DNA from: Desulfitobacterium_A sp035539115
Lineage (GTDB): Bacteria; Bacillota; Desulfitobacteriia; Desulfitobacteriales; Desulfitobacteriaceae
Assembly (NCBI RefSeq): GCF_035539115.1
Contig: NZ_DATLJA010000015.1
Span: 1 to 64,000 of the forward strand
Length of the DNA stretch: 64,000 nucleotides
Direction of reading: 5' to 3'
Shown: one piece after another, positions 1 through 8,232 of the stretch
Layout: every line of letters begins with the position of its first letter
Numbering within the stretch: the first letter of the stretch is position 1
Translations under genes and position numbers: made by a program
The notes under the pieces: model-generated
What the model saw: the letters and a program-made list of their open reading frames with translations, nothing else
Told to the model about the DNA's origin: nothing
Database searches by the model: none

Positions 1-531
1 CTCGACTTCCCTCTCCATAAGGAAACCTGCGACAGCTGGGATATAATGCGCCACCCCTTCAGTCGAAGCATGAGCTCGGTGGGCTGTTCCAAACGCATCA
101 TTAACATAAAGATCTGCGAGCGCAGCGAGTTGCTTAGCAAATTCCGGATCATTTTTTTCCTCTTCGGCGTGAAAACGGACATTTTCCAAAAGAATAGCCT
201 GTCCATTTTTTAAGGCCTGCACCTGCGCCATCACCTCAGGACCAATACAATCCTGGGCTAAAGGAACTTCTTGTCCTAGAAGTTCACTTAAACGCACAGC
301 CACAGGTGATAACGAATATTTAGGGTTCACTTGCCCTTTGGGGCGGCCAAAATGAGAAATGAGGATGAGTTTTGCCCCTTCCCCAAGGAGATAACGAAGA
401 GTAGGCAAAGCCGCACGGATTCGGGTATCATCCGTAATTCTTTGCTGTTCATCCACAGGTACGTTAAAGTCCACGCGCACGAGAACTCTCTTTCCCTGCA
501 CTTTAATATCTTTAACACTTTGTTTATTCAT
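1..531 (-). CDS. pgk: Phosphoglycerate kinase, N-terminal 177 residues (3' end outside window)
   Basis: Catalyses the reversible transfer of phosphate from 1,3-bisphosphoglycerate to ADP in cytosolic glycolysis. The frame runs open from an ATG at 531 to the window edge, exactly 177 codons, so only the N-terminal 3-phosphoglycerate-binding domain is present. Visible family motifs are VRVDFNVP (residues 18-25), ISHFGRPKG (about 60-68), the ILFENVRFH segment and the NDAFGTAHRAHAS segment. A strong ribosome site (GAAAGGAG) lies just upstream at 543-550. It is separated from ugpB by about 275 bp, so it probably has its own promoter. Identity is secure; the rest of the gene lies to the left. Confidence 0.96.
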   Translation of the reverse strand, partial: MNKQSVKDIKVQGKRVLVRVDFNVPVDEQQRITDDTRIRAALPTLRYLLGEGAKLILISHFGRPKGQVNPKYSLSPVAVRLSELLGQEVPLAQDCIGPEVMAQVQALKNGQAILLENVRFHAEEEKNDPEFAKQLAALADLYVNDAFGTAHRAHASTEGVAHYIPAVAGFLMEREVE

Positions 532-752
532 AAACTACTCTCCTTTCTTTTCTCATATCCTTCTTCTTACTCACAACATTATTGAAAGAAGTTTTGTTGA
601 CTTTTCTCTATTATTCCTCGGATTGGATTTCCTACACATGAATTTCTTTAACCTTTTCTTATTCTCCTTTGATGCGAAAATTCCTGCCATAATCGGAGAA
701 AAAGAGATTAGACCCAAATTGTTCTTAAAAAACCTTTAAGACAGATAGATAA
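532..752. other. Intergenic region between pgk and the ugp genes
   Basis: About 220 bp without a convincing gene. It is AT-rich and carries the pgk ribosome site at its left end and the ugpB terminator just beyond its right end. A pgk promoter should lie here on the minus strand, but I cannot single out a convincing -35/-10 pair. Confidence 0.6.
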
Positions 753-785
753 ATGAGGAGCTAACGATTTCTCGCAGCTCCTCAT
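753..785 (-). terminator. Intrinsic terminator after ugpB
   Basis: Perfect 10-bp inverted repeat (ATGAGGAGCT / AGCTCCTCAT) around a 13-nt loop. On the minus strand it is followed by the T-rich TTTATCTATCT. It lies about 20 bp beyond the ugpB stop. Confidence 0.8.
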
Positions 786-806
786 GCAGAAGATATTGGG
801 AAGATA

Positions 807-2165
807 TTATTTTGTTCCCATCGTTTGATTGTATTCCTTAATGGAATTCGTTATCGCTCCATTGGCTGAATCCAAAGCGTCTTTAGGCGTAGCTTTATTT
901 AAAATCACTTGCTCGGTAGCAGTCTCGATTGTAGCGCGCGCTTGCGTAAAAACGCCAATCCGCCCGCCTTGAGTTGCTCGGTTTTCCGGAGTGTTGTGGA
1001 GCTGATCTAAAACAGCCTGATAAGAAGGATATTTCACCATGAAATCTTTAAAGGTTTGAGTGTTAACCGCCTCTTTGGTAATCGGAAGGTAACCTGTCCC
1101 GGTAACCCACATCGCCATCTGTTCCGGCGCCACCGCCCATTTCGCAAAAGTCCACGCAGCATCTTGTTGTGCCTGAGGCTTGTTTTTCAAAATCCAGATG
1201 GAACCTCCACCGATGATGGGCCCGCTCTCTTGAACATTATTTCCGCGGGGAAAAGGCGCAATTCCGATGTTAAACTTGCCATCCGAAGCTGCCGTTAAGT
1301 TCGGAAGAATACCGCTGGAGTCAACTGTCATCGCAATTTGCTGGGAGCCAAAGGCCTTTTGAGTATCTGCAGTTTTCCGTCCCAGGTTGGTGGCGACGCC
1401 TTCGTCAATGAGTTTTTTCCACCAGGTCAAAATATCCACGCCCGCTTGGGAATTAACCATCGCTTCGGTTGCTGCACTGTCACGTCCATTGCCATTGTTC
1501 ACATAAAGTGCGCCATTTCGAGCCAGATACTGTTCAAAAAACCAGCCATAAATGGCTTGAGAGAAACCGTAAACCGTTTTGTCTCCGGATTTTTGGGTTA
1601 AAGCCTTGGCATCTTGCTCCACTTCATCCCAAGTCTTCGGAGGTTTTTCCGGGTCAAGACCTGCTGCCTTAAACATATCTTTGTTGTAATAAAGGACCGG
1701 CATCGAAGAGTTAAAGGGCATGGAATAGAGTTTATTCCCGACTGTATAGTAGTTGACAACATGGGGCTCGAGTTGAGCTATGTCGAATTTATCCTTATCA
1801 ATAAAGTCTTGCATTGGCTTAGCCAGCCCTGCATCAATCATATAACGGGTTCCAATATCATAAACCTGGAATAAATCCGGTCCCTGATCAGGAGAAGCTT
1901 TCAGTTTGTTAAAAGCATCATCATAGTTTCCTTGGTATTCCAATTTCACTTGGATATCCTTGTGTTCACCATTAAATTTATCGACTAGGGCTGTTAAGGT
2001 TTTTCCAGCACCGCCACCCATGGAGTGCCAGAAGGTCAGAGTAACCGGGCCGTTTTGCTTGGCATTATTTGCTGTTCCCGTACTTGTTCCGCAACCCGTT
2101 ACTAAAAGACCGAGGACAATCAGAACCGCTATAAACTTTACCCCGAAATTGTGTTTTAAACGCAT
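807..2165 (-). CDS. ugpB: Glycerol-3-phosphate/glycerophosphodiester ABC transporter, substrate-binding lipoprotein
   Basis: 452-residue extracellular binding protein that captures sn-glycerol-3-phosphate or glycerophosphodiesters and delivers them to UgpA/UgpE. A lipoprotein signal peptide ends in the lipobox LVTGC. The early WHSMGGGAGK stretch and the later FQVYDIGTRYM segment resemble E. coli UgpB (FWHSMEGELGK, LQVYEVGTATM). Start chosen at the ATG at 2165 because GGAGAGAG lies just upstream and the signal peptide begins there; a longer in-frame reading to 2270 lacks this. It lies downstream of ugpA and ugpE in the transcript, about 150 bp after ugpE. No UgpC ATPase gene is in the window. 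Substrate assignment rests on similarity and on the neighbouring phosphodiesterase. Confidence 0.88.
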   Translation of the reverse strand: MRLKHNFGVKFIAVLIVLGLLVTGCGTSTGTANNAKQNGPVTLTFWHSMGGGAGKTLTALVDKFNGEHKDIQVKLEYQGNYDDAFNKLKASPDQGPDLFQVYDIGTRYMIDAGLAKPMQDFIDKDKFDIAQLEPHVVNYYTVGNKLYSMPFNSSMPVLYYNKDMFKAAGLDPEKPPKTWDEVEQDAKALTQKSGDKTVYGFSQAIYGWFFEQYLARNGALYVNNGNGRDSAATEAMVNSQAGVDILTWWKKLIDEGVATNLGRKTADTQKAFGSQQIAMTVDSSGILPNLTAASDGKFNIGIAPFPRGNNVQESGPIIGGGSIWILKNKPQAQQDAAWTFAKWAVAPEQMAMWVTGTGYLPITKEAVNTQTFKDFMVKYPSYQAVLDQLHNTPENRATQGGRIGVFTQARATIETATEQVILNKATPKDALDSANGAITNSIKEYNQTMGTK

Positions 2166-2315
2166 AAATTTACTCTCTCCTTTTAAACCTTTTTCGAGAC
2201 TTTTTTGTACTTTGTTCACCCAGGCGAGGCAATTTGTTCTAGTCGTTATTAGATTCTCCCCACACCCCACCTCCTCAAAGATTCACTGGGGTCAAACTAA
2301 ACTTCAGTATAAGAT

Positions 2316-3149
2316 CTACCCCTTAACTGCCCCAGCCGTTAATCCCTTAATCAGCTGTTTTTGTCCCAAAATCAAGGTTAACAAGGAGGGCAGTAAAATA
2401 ATCACAACACCTGCCATGACGACATTCCACGTCGTCGCATCTTGGAACTGAAGCATTCCAATCCCGATTTGCACCGTCCGCATATTCGCATCATTCGTCA
2501 TGAGCAAAGGCCAGAGGTATTGATTCCACGTCGTGATGAACGCATAGACCCCCAAGGTTCCTAAAGCTGGACGAGACATCGGGAGAACAATCGACCAAAG
2601 GTAACGGAATCGCGAACACCCGTCGATTCGAGCTGCATCAAACAGTTCCCTCGGCAAGGTCATAAAGTACTGCCGGAGTAAAAACGTTCCAAAGGCAGTC
2701 GCCATAAAGGGAATGGTCAAACCCTGATAGGTATTAATCCAGCCTAACGAGCGCATCGTCAAGTAATTCGGGATGATCGTCGATTCACCAGGAATCATCA
2801 TTGTTGAGAGAAAGAGCAAAAAGAGAACATTTTTATAACGAAACTCGAAGAAGGCAAAGGCATAAGCCGCTAGGCTCGCTGTAATCAACTGAGCAATCGT
2901 GACAATCATGGAAACCAGAAAGCTATTGAGCATAAACCGGCCGAGTGGCGCGGCGTCCATTGCGGCATTGAAATTACCCAGTTCAATGCTGTGCGGGATA
3001 ATATGAGGCGGAAAACTCCCCACTTCCCCGGCCCCCATTAAACTTAGGCCCAAAGCGAAAAAGATGGGATAAACGACGATTAGCGCCCCAATGATCAGTA
3101 ACAGGTACTGAAGTGCGGTAAGAGCGATTTTTTTTCGAGAAGCTCTCAC
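2316..3149 (-). CDS. ugpE: Glycerol-3-phosphate ABC transporter permease UgpE
   Basis: 277-residue inner-membrane permease of the MalG/UgpE class, with six hydrophobic segments. The EAA-loop signature that docks the ATPase is visible as ELFDAARIDGCSRFRYLW followed by IVLP (about residues 180-205). The GTG start overlaps the ugpA stop (GTGA), so the two permeases are translationally coupled. It pairs with UgpA to form the channel for the substrate bound by UgpB. The family is certain; the substrate is inferred from the cluster. Confidence 0.9.
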   Translation of the reverse strand: MRASRKKIALTALQYLLLIIGALIVVYPIFFALGLSLMGAGEVGSFPPHIIPHSIELGNFNAAMDAAPLGRFMLNSFLVSMIVTIAQLITASLAAYAFAFFEFRYKNVLFLLFLSTMMIPGESTIIPNYLTMRSLGWINTYQGLTIPFMATAFGTFLLRQYFMTLPRELFDAARIDGCSRFRYLWSIVLPMSRPALGTLGVYAFITTWNQYLWPLLMTNDANMRTVQIGIGMLQFQDATTWNVVMAGVVIILLPSLLTLILGQKQLIKGLTAGAVKG

Positions 3150-4033
3150 TGATAATGCACCTTCTTTTCTCCCATCTTAAATTGTACAAGCGTTAAAATT
3201 AAAATAATGAAAAAGAGGATGACCGCCTGGGCACTGGCTGGGCCGAACCGTGAGTTAAAGAACGCTTCTCGGTAAATTGAGTGTACGAGAACATTGGTCG
3301 CGTTATCCGGCCCCCCTTGGGTCAAAATGTTAAATTGCCCAAATGCCTGGAAGGCATTAATTGTATCTACAATGATCAAAAAGAACAAGGTTGGAGAAAG
3401 CATCGGGATCGTAATATAGCGAAGTTGCTTCCACCAACCCGCCCCATCAATGCGAGCACTTTCGTAAACCTCCTCAGGTAGGCTTTGCAGCCCACCAATC
3501 AGCACAATAAAGTTAAAGCCAACCCCCATCCAAATTGTCATCAGTGCGATCGCCGGGAGAGCGGTCTGACTCGTCACGAGCCAACCGATCTTAGAAAGTC
3601 CTAGGCTACTCAAAACGTAATTGAACATTCCATTGTTCCCTGATGAAAAAAGGAACATCCAAATCGTTGAAGCGGAAGCAACCGACACGCCTATCGTTGA
3701 AGAATAAAGCGTTCGAAAAATACCGATCCCCCGTAACTTTACATTGGCTGAGACTGCGAACGCTAAGCCTAGAACAATCGTCTCAGGGACAGTGTACAAA
3801 ACAAAGAGTAAGCTCGCAACCAGGCTCTTGCGAAACGTTTCAGAAGAAAACAAAACGATATAATTCTGTAAGCCCTTCCACACCACTGCATCCCCGTGAG
3901 GATTCGTCAAATATAAACTGAGATACACCGTTTTGACCATAGGATAGAAGATGAAGATCATAAAAATTAATAAAGACGGACTCAAATAGAGCAAAGCTGT
4001 AAAAAACTCTTTCCAGGATTTCTTGGGGTGCAT
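3146..4033 (-). CDS. ugpA: Glycerol-3-phosphate ABC transporter permease UgpA
   Basis: 295-residue MalF/UgpA-class permease with six membrane segments. The EAA loop reads EVYESARIDGAGWWKQLRYI followed by TIPML (about residues 190-215). A GGAAGGTG ribosome site precedes the ATG at 4033. It is the second gene of the minus-strand run GDPD-ugpA-ugpE-ugpB; the GDPD stop is 34 bp upstream. It overlaps ugpE by 4 bp. A dedicated ATPase is absent, so the pair must use one encoded elsewhere. Confidence 0.9.
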   Translation of the reverse strand: MHPKKSWKEFFTALLYLSPSLLIFMIFIFYPMVKTVYLSLYLTNPHGDAVVWKGLQNYIVLFSSETFRKSLVASLLFVLYTVPETIVLGLAFAVSANVKLRGIGIFRTLYSSTIGVSVASASTIWMFLFSSGNNGMFNYVLSSLGLSKIGWLVTSQTALPAIALMTIWMGVGFNFIVLIGGLQSLPEEVYESARIDGAGWWKQLRYITIPMLSPTLFFLIIVDTINAFQAFGQFNILTQGGPDNATNVLVHSIYREAFFNSRFGPASAQAVILFFIILILTLVQFKMGEKKVHYQ

Positions 4034-4067
4034 TAAAAGATAACACCTTCCTTTTCGCCTTTGAACA

Positions 4068-4766
4068 TCAGCGGATAAACCGCTCCGGAAAATTCGAAAT
4101 CACGACATCCACTCCAGCTTGGACCACCCTTTCCATCGCCCAAGGTTCATCCACTGTCCAGGTATTCACTCCAATACCCTGGGCGTGACTCTGCCTCACC
4201 AAGTCTGGTGTCACAAAAGCGAAATGGGGGTGCAGATGATTGGCCCCCAGTCTTTGCGCGTAATCCCAGGGATTAATGAGCCCTGAGGCGTAAAGCAGAC
4301 CGGTCTGCACTCCAGGAAAGTGCTGAATCACTTCAACCACGGTCTTGTGTTCGAACGAAGAAACAATGCTTTGCGGAAGGACTTGGTAGGTACTCAGGAG
4401 CTGAATAACCTTGTCCACAATCCCCGGATAATCGAACAAGCCCGTCTTAATTTCGACATTGAGAAGAAGCGGTTTTCCTTTCAGCAATTCTAAGAGCTCT
4501 TCGAACGTCGGGAGCTCGGCTTGGATTCCGAAACGCACACCGAAATTCAAGGCTTTTAGTTCCTTCAAAGTAAAATCTTTTACCCAGCCCACTCCATCAC
4601 TCGTTCGGTCAACCCGTTCATCATGACAGATCACCACCGCCCCATCCCGTGAAAGCTGAACATCAAACTCGAAACCATCTACACCATAAGCTAACCCTTT
4701 CGCAAAAGAAAAGAGTGTGTTCTCCGGAGCCGTCCCTGCTGCACCCCGGTGCCCTAAGATTTTCAT
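4068..4766 (-). CDS. ugpQ: Glycerophosphodiester phosphodiesterase
   Basis: 232-residue GDPD that hydrolyses deacylated phospholipids (for example glycerophosphocholine) to sn-glycerol-3-phosphate and an alcohol. The metal and catalytic motif HRGAAGTAPENT lies at residues 5-16, followed by EFDVQLSRDG and the HDERVDRT motif typical of the family; a downstream NVEIKTG segment supplies another metal ligand. There is no signal peptide, so it acts in the cytosol after uptake, as UgpQ does in E. coli. Start placed at the ATG at 4766 because AGGAGGC is 6 nt upstream. First gene of the ugp cluster; its product would feed GlpABC encoded 1-5 kb downstream. Confidence 0.9.
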   Translation of the reverse strand: MKILGHRGAAGTAPENTLFSFAKGLAYGVDGFEFDVQLSRDGAVVICHDERVDRTSDGVGWVKDFTLKELKALNFGVRFGIQAELPTFEELLELLKGKPLLLNVEIKTGLFDYPGIVDKVIQLLSTYQVLPQSIVSSFEHKTVVEVIQHFPGVQTGLLYASGLINPWDYAQRLGANHLHPHFAFVTPDLVRQSHAQGIGVNTWTVDEPWAMERVVQAGVDVVISNFPERFIR

Positions 4767-4919
4767 ACCAAGCCTCCTACAAAACAAATAACGGTTAATT
4801 CCAGCGAGTCTAATCCTAGTCATCATTTTACTCTACTTTTGATAAGACCAAATTAATCCAATGTAAGGGTTTTGTTAAAGATCTTTCCAGTCCATGCTTC
4901 GCTCTAAGAACCAAAGGGA

Positions 4920-5400
4920 CTACCGCAGACAACCCCAAGAGCTGCTCACCCGCGACATCATAATTGCAAAGACGGCTGTACTGCTTTGAATCATCGTTGT
5001 TAAAACTAAACCCACGACAATCGCTAAAAAGGGTTCAGCCCCCAAACGATCATCTTCATCATTCAGATCGATGATCATCTCTTGTTCTTCTCTCAGCACA
5101 CTTAAAACATAGTTATACATACTGAGAAGATGTTTGCCCATGTGCAGAATTTCTGGAGATCTATCCCCTTCTGGAAGCAGTTCGCTCAACTCGGCAATGT
5201 CACACGCATAATCCGCGATCCGGTCCACATTCCGGTCTCGAATCTGATCAATCTGGCTGTCAAGAATTCGCCAATTCTCCTGTTAATCCGGGCTTTCCAG
5301 TGTGGATAAAGTCTTGAGTAAGATTTCGCCGCACAGAACCTGCGAGGGTTACCGTCATAGCACTGATTTTTAACAGTACCCGGTCATAATCCAGTGGTCC
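4920..5400 (-). pseudogene. Remnant of a Na/phosphate cotransporter-PhoU type gene
   Basis: A 102-codon frame (4920-5228) joins a PhoU-like helical stretch (DRIADYACDIAEL near the start) to a hydrophobic stretch ending in LTTMIQSSTAVFAIMM, which matches the QSSxA motif of Na/Pi cotransporters (NptA family). In intact family members the PhoU part normally follows the membrane part, so the order here is reversed and both parts are fragments. The frame has no ribosome site and no full domain. Upstream (5229-5400) there are further short open stretches in other frames interrupted by stops. I read it as a rearranged, decayed gene; expression of a short protein is possible but unlikely. Confidence 0.6.
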
Positions 5401-5480
5401 GAAAAATCGCCATCCTACTCACCCCTCTGTAATCTATAGGTAGAATCCAAATGCCAAATCACTTATATTCTATACAAGTG

Positions 5481-5575
5481 ATAAAGAAAACTTGGCTTGC
5501 GCCAAGCCTCTAGCGTAGGCGGAAGCCTTAGTTGCACTTATGCTATCTGCCCAAAACTTATACTTTCTGTTAGTA
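5481..5575 (+). repeat. Interspersed ~96-bp element, copy 1 (subfamily A)
   Basis: Begins ATAAAGAAAAC and ends ATACTTTCTGTTAGTA. Contains the perfect hairpin CTTGGC-TTGC-GCCAAG, a second small hairpin AGGC-GGAA-GCCT, and the conserved core TTGCACTTATGCTATCTGC. It lies immediately beyond the minus-strand terminator of glpC. The same ends and core recur at five other places in the window. A 71-codon plus-strand frame crosses it but is not a gene. Confidence 0.9.
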
Positions 5576-5586
5576 TGAGAAAAAAT

Positions 5587-5635
5587 AAAAGCCGCAAACA
5601 ATCTGTTTTAATAAACAGATCTGTTTGCGGCTTCT
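5587..5635 (-). terminator. Intrinsic terminator after glpC
   Basis: Long inverted repeat whose outer stem GCCGCAAACA / TGTTTGCGGC spans 5591-5631. On the minus strand the stem is followed by TTTTATTTTTTCTCA and then directly by repeat copy 1. It ends the glpABC transcript. Confidence 0.85.
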
Positions 5636-5692
5636 CTTTAACTCTAGCCTTTATTATTGGTTTTCCAAGAATTTGGCAATACCTGAATTTAC

Positions 5693-6982
5693 TTATTTAT
5701 CAGATAATCTAATGTCAGATAATCCATATGCTTCCATCATCACCCATATCGGATGTTCTGCCTTCACACCCGATCCATGTTCAATCTGAACCTTACACCC
5801 GCCGCACTCGGTGATCAGACGCTCAAACTTTCCTTGAGCAACCCCCTCTTGCGCACGCTTAAAAAGATGACTGCCAATCTGCATAGCAAGAGGATATTTT
5901 TCTTCCTTAAATTCAAAACTGCCGGAAAGTCCGCAGCAACCTGCATCCAGATCGTCAATTGTAACTCCGGGAATTAGCCTTAAGAGACGCACCGAGGGAG
6001 TACCAATCCCTTGAGCCTTCAAATGACACGGTGGATGGTAACCAAGAGACCGCGGAACTTCATGAAAATCTTCCTGAAGCTCACCTCGTTTATGCAATTC
6101 CCAAAGAAATTCAAACAAATCATAGGTCTGAAGCCCGATTCGTTCAGCACCCTCAGCTTTCACGTGAGGATACTCTTCGCGCAAGGCCAACCCACAGCTT
6201 GTGCAGGAGGCGACAACCGGAAGTCCCTCTTGCAAATACGGAGCCAGGAGCGCAAGATTCTTTTTCGCATTATCTTCTGCTCCTTTGAAATTCCCATTCG
6301 CCTGCAGGGGGACGCCACAGCAATGAAACGGCGGAAGGATCACCTCATACCCGTTATGTTCGAGGACTTTGACCACGGCTTCCCCTGTTTGCGGATCATT
6401 ATAGTTGATGAAACATCCGGGGAAATAAACAACCCTTTTACGGGAGGGAGGCTCCTGCTTCAGGCTCTGAGTTAAGCCTGAAACAGCGCTCGACTTGCGT
6501 AAGCCTTTGAACCGAGGCTGATATTTGGGAAGAGGCGCTAACTGACTTATCCCGAGTGATCTTTCCATCAGCCAGCGCACCGAAGAAATTCCGAGAATCC
6601 CGTTCGTCAGTCCCGGCGAGATCGTTCCTAAGATCCCCAAATACTCAGCGCGCCCGAGCATAGCATCTCTCAGCTTATGTCGGGAAGATACATTTTTTGC
6701 TTTAACAGCTGCCTGCCGCGCACCCAGAATCATCTCAGTGATCTTTACGTCTGAAGGGCAGGTTACCTCACAGGTTTTACAATTGGAACAAAAACTCAAG
6801 ATCGAGGTATCCAGTCGAACGCCCTCTAACCGCAGTCGCTCCATATCCGGTCCGACACTTTTGGGGCCTGGGAAGAGGGGATAAACGGCAGCAACCGGAC
6901 ATTGGGCTGAACAGGCGCTACACTTGATACAATCATCGAGTGTCAGATCTCTTTCCTGCTCTAATTTTAATAAATGTTCCAT
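5693..6982 (-). CDS. glpC: Anaerobic glycerol-3-phosphate dehydrogenase, iron-sulfur subunit C
   Basis: Membrane-docking subunit of GlpABC that passes electrons from glycerol-3-phosphate oxidation to menaquinone. With the ATG at 6982 it has 429 residues. Two ferredoxin-like motifs are seen: C18-C21-C24-C28 followed by P, and C65-C68-C71-C75 followed by P. Two cysteine-rich CCG domains follow, with HCCGVPL in the middle and GCCGLSGSF near residue 370. An ATG four codons earlier has no usable ribosome site because GAAAGG abuts it; from 6982 that site is 12 nt away. Last gene of glpA-glpB-glpC, 29 bp after glpB. Alignment with E. coli GlpC is clear along its length. Confidence 0.93.
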   Translation of the reverse strand: MEHLLKLEQERDLTLDDCIKCSACSAQCPVAAVYPLFPGPKSVGPDMERLRLEGVRLDTSILSFCSNCKTCEVTCPSDVKITEMILGARQAAVKAKNVSSRHKLRDAMLGRAEYLGILGTISPGLTNGILGISSVRWLMERSLGISQLAPLPKYQPRFKGLRKSSAVSGLTQSLKQEPPSRKRVVYFPGCFINYNDPQTGEAVVKVLEHNGYEVILPPFHCCGVPLQANGNFKGAEDNAKKNLALLAPYLQEGLPVVASCTSCGLALREEYPHVKAEGAERIGLQTYDLFEFLWELHKRGELQEDFHEVPRSLGYHPPCHLKAQGIGTPSVRLLRLIPGVTIDDLDAGCCGLSGSFEFKEEKYPLAMQIGSHLFKRAQEGVAQGKFERLITECGGCKVQIEHGSGVKAEHPIWVMMEAYGLSDIRLSDK

Positions 6983-7011
6983 TGACCGCTGCATCCTTTC
7001 TTTTTTTCCGT

Positions 7012-8208
7012 CTAAAGAGTTTCCCCGGCTAACCACCCTGTCGCCACCGAAACTCCTCCTCCACAGAATTCCACCCAGGGGTCCCAATGGGCGAGCATCC
7101 GTCCAACAACTCGAACATTTTTGAAGATGAGCTCTCCGCTTTGAGGATCGAGCGGACGAAGCGCTGCATCGACCTCAACCCCGAGGCGTGCGTAGGGTTG
7201 TTCTCTTAGAAACTGAGCCTGAGTCCACTCTGATGGCAGGAAGAGAGGAATTTTCAAGACCTTTTCCTGCGCTCCGGTTGGAGTGACTTCGACTCCGCCG
7301 CCAAAAACTCCACCCGTTGCCAGAATGAATTCCTTTGCCTTTAAAATACTGTCTCTTCCCTTGCTTTTTACGCGAACTTGCTGACAGGTTTTCCCTTCGC
7401 AATCGGCCTGCCAAACTCCGCTTCCGATCATCATTTCCCCGCCAAGTTCCTTGAATTTCCGTTTCAAAGCTTCGTGTAGGATATCCCCCCCAAAAGCGGG
7501 AGACATATCGGTCATTTCCACCACAGGAAAGGGGAACTGAGCTAGAAGTTTTTGCAAAGATTCAGAAAAGACACGGGTTAAGCCTGGAAAGACCACAGCA
7601 ACGCTGCTCCCCTCAATATCTTGAGTCAGCTCGCCGAGCAAGCGACCTAGCTCTTGCATCCCGGTTTCCGTCCGCCAAAAGCGGGCATATTCGATGCCAT
7701 TCACTGGCCTGCCAACTTGATACCACGAAGCAAAGGCGGAGACCTGGAAGGGATAAATTCGTACTGTACTTTGGCAAAATTCCTTCTCCAAATTTGCTTT
7801 CACAACCGATGCAAAAAAGTCTTTCATACCCTTAGGTGCCATAAGGACAATATTCCGGACCTGGCTTAACCTGTCGGCTATCAGTCCTGCTGGAGCAAGT
7901 CCGCCCGTTCTGCAGGAACCCAAGGGAGTAAGTACGAGCGGAGGTTTTTCCGCATTTTCTCGATACTCTGGAAAAAGAGTCTGGAAATAAGCAAGTCCGT
8001 CACGAATGCTCTTCTCTTGTAAAAGAGCATATGGATGTTTCTCACTTCGTTGCAACAGATCGATGGCCCCAATATCCAACGCCCCCGAGCTATAAGTGAG
8101 ACTTCCTGTTCCTTCGGCAACCAGCATCAGTTTTTTGCCACGTTCCGAGGCTCGAATGCCAGCTACTAGACCTGCTAGACCCCCGCCGATGATTACCCCA
8201 TCCCACAT
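7012..8208 (-). CDS. glpB: Anaerobic glycerol-3-phosphate dehydrogenase, subunit B
   Basis: 398-residue flavoprotein subunit that works with GlpA in the anaerobic oxidation of sn-glycerol-3-phosphate to dihydroxyacetone phosphate. The dinucleotide-binding motif GVIIGGGLAGLVAG lies at residues 4-17, followed by TYSSGALDIG, as in E. coli GlpB (HFSSGSLDLL). A C-terminal FAD-family segment (GGGVSVATGWLAG) is also present. The ATG at 8208 is chosen because GGAGG lies 8 nt upstream and the protein then begins like E. coli GlpB; an ATG at 8223 is the alternative. It starts 24 bp after the glpA stop, so the two are one operon. Confidence 0.92.
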   Translation of the reverse strand: MWDGVIIGGGLAGLVAGIRASERGKKLMLVAEGTGSLTYSSGALDIGAIDLLQRSEKHPYALLQEKSIRDGLAYFQTLFPEYRENAEKPPLVLTPLGSCRTGGLAPAGLIADRLSQVRNIVLMAPKGMKDFFASVVKANLEKEFCQSTVRIYPFQVSAFASWYQVGRPVNGIEYARFWRTETGMQELGRLLGELTQDIEGSSVAVVFPGLTRVFSESLQKLLAQFPFPVVEMTDMSPAFGGDILHEALKRKFKELGGEMMIGSGVWQADCEGKTCQQVRVKSKGRDSILKAKEFILATGGVFGGGVEVTPTGAQEKVLKIPLFLPSEWTQAQFLREQPYARLGVEVDAALRPLDPQSGELIFKNVRVVGRMLAHWDPWVEFCGGGVSVATGWLAGETL

Positions 8209-8232
8209 CTCCAATACCTCCATAATCCCCTG

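Noticed and set aside
1960..2451. 163-codon plus-strand frame across the ugpB start
   Set aside because: Spans the ugpB start and ugpE end on the other strand, with no ribosome site; antisense artefact.
5481..5575. Clear terminal inverted repeats and target-site duplications for the element
   Set aside because: The two ends share only a short AGAAA-type similarity, and no consistent duplicated flanks were visible by eye, so I do not claim a defined transposition mechanism.
5497..5712. 71-codon plus-strand frame with CTYAICPKLILSVS
   Set aside because: It only reads through repeat copy 1 and the glpC terminator, has no ribosome site, and ends in the complement of glpC's end. It matters only as evidence for the repeat.
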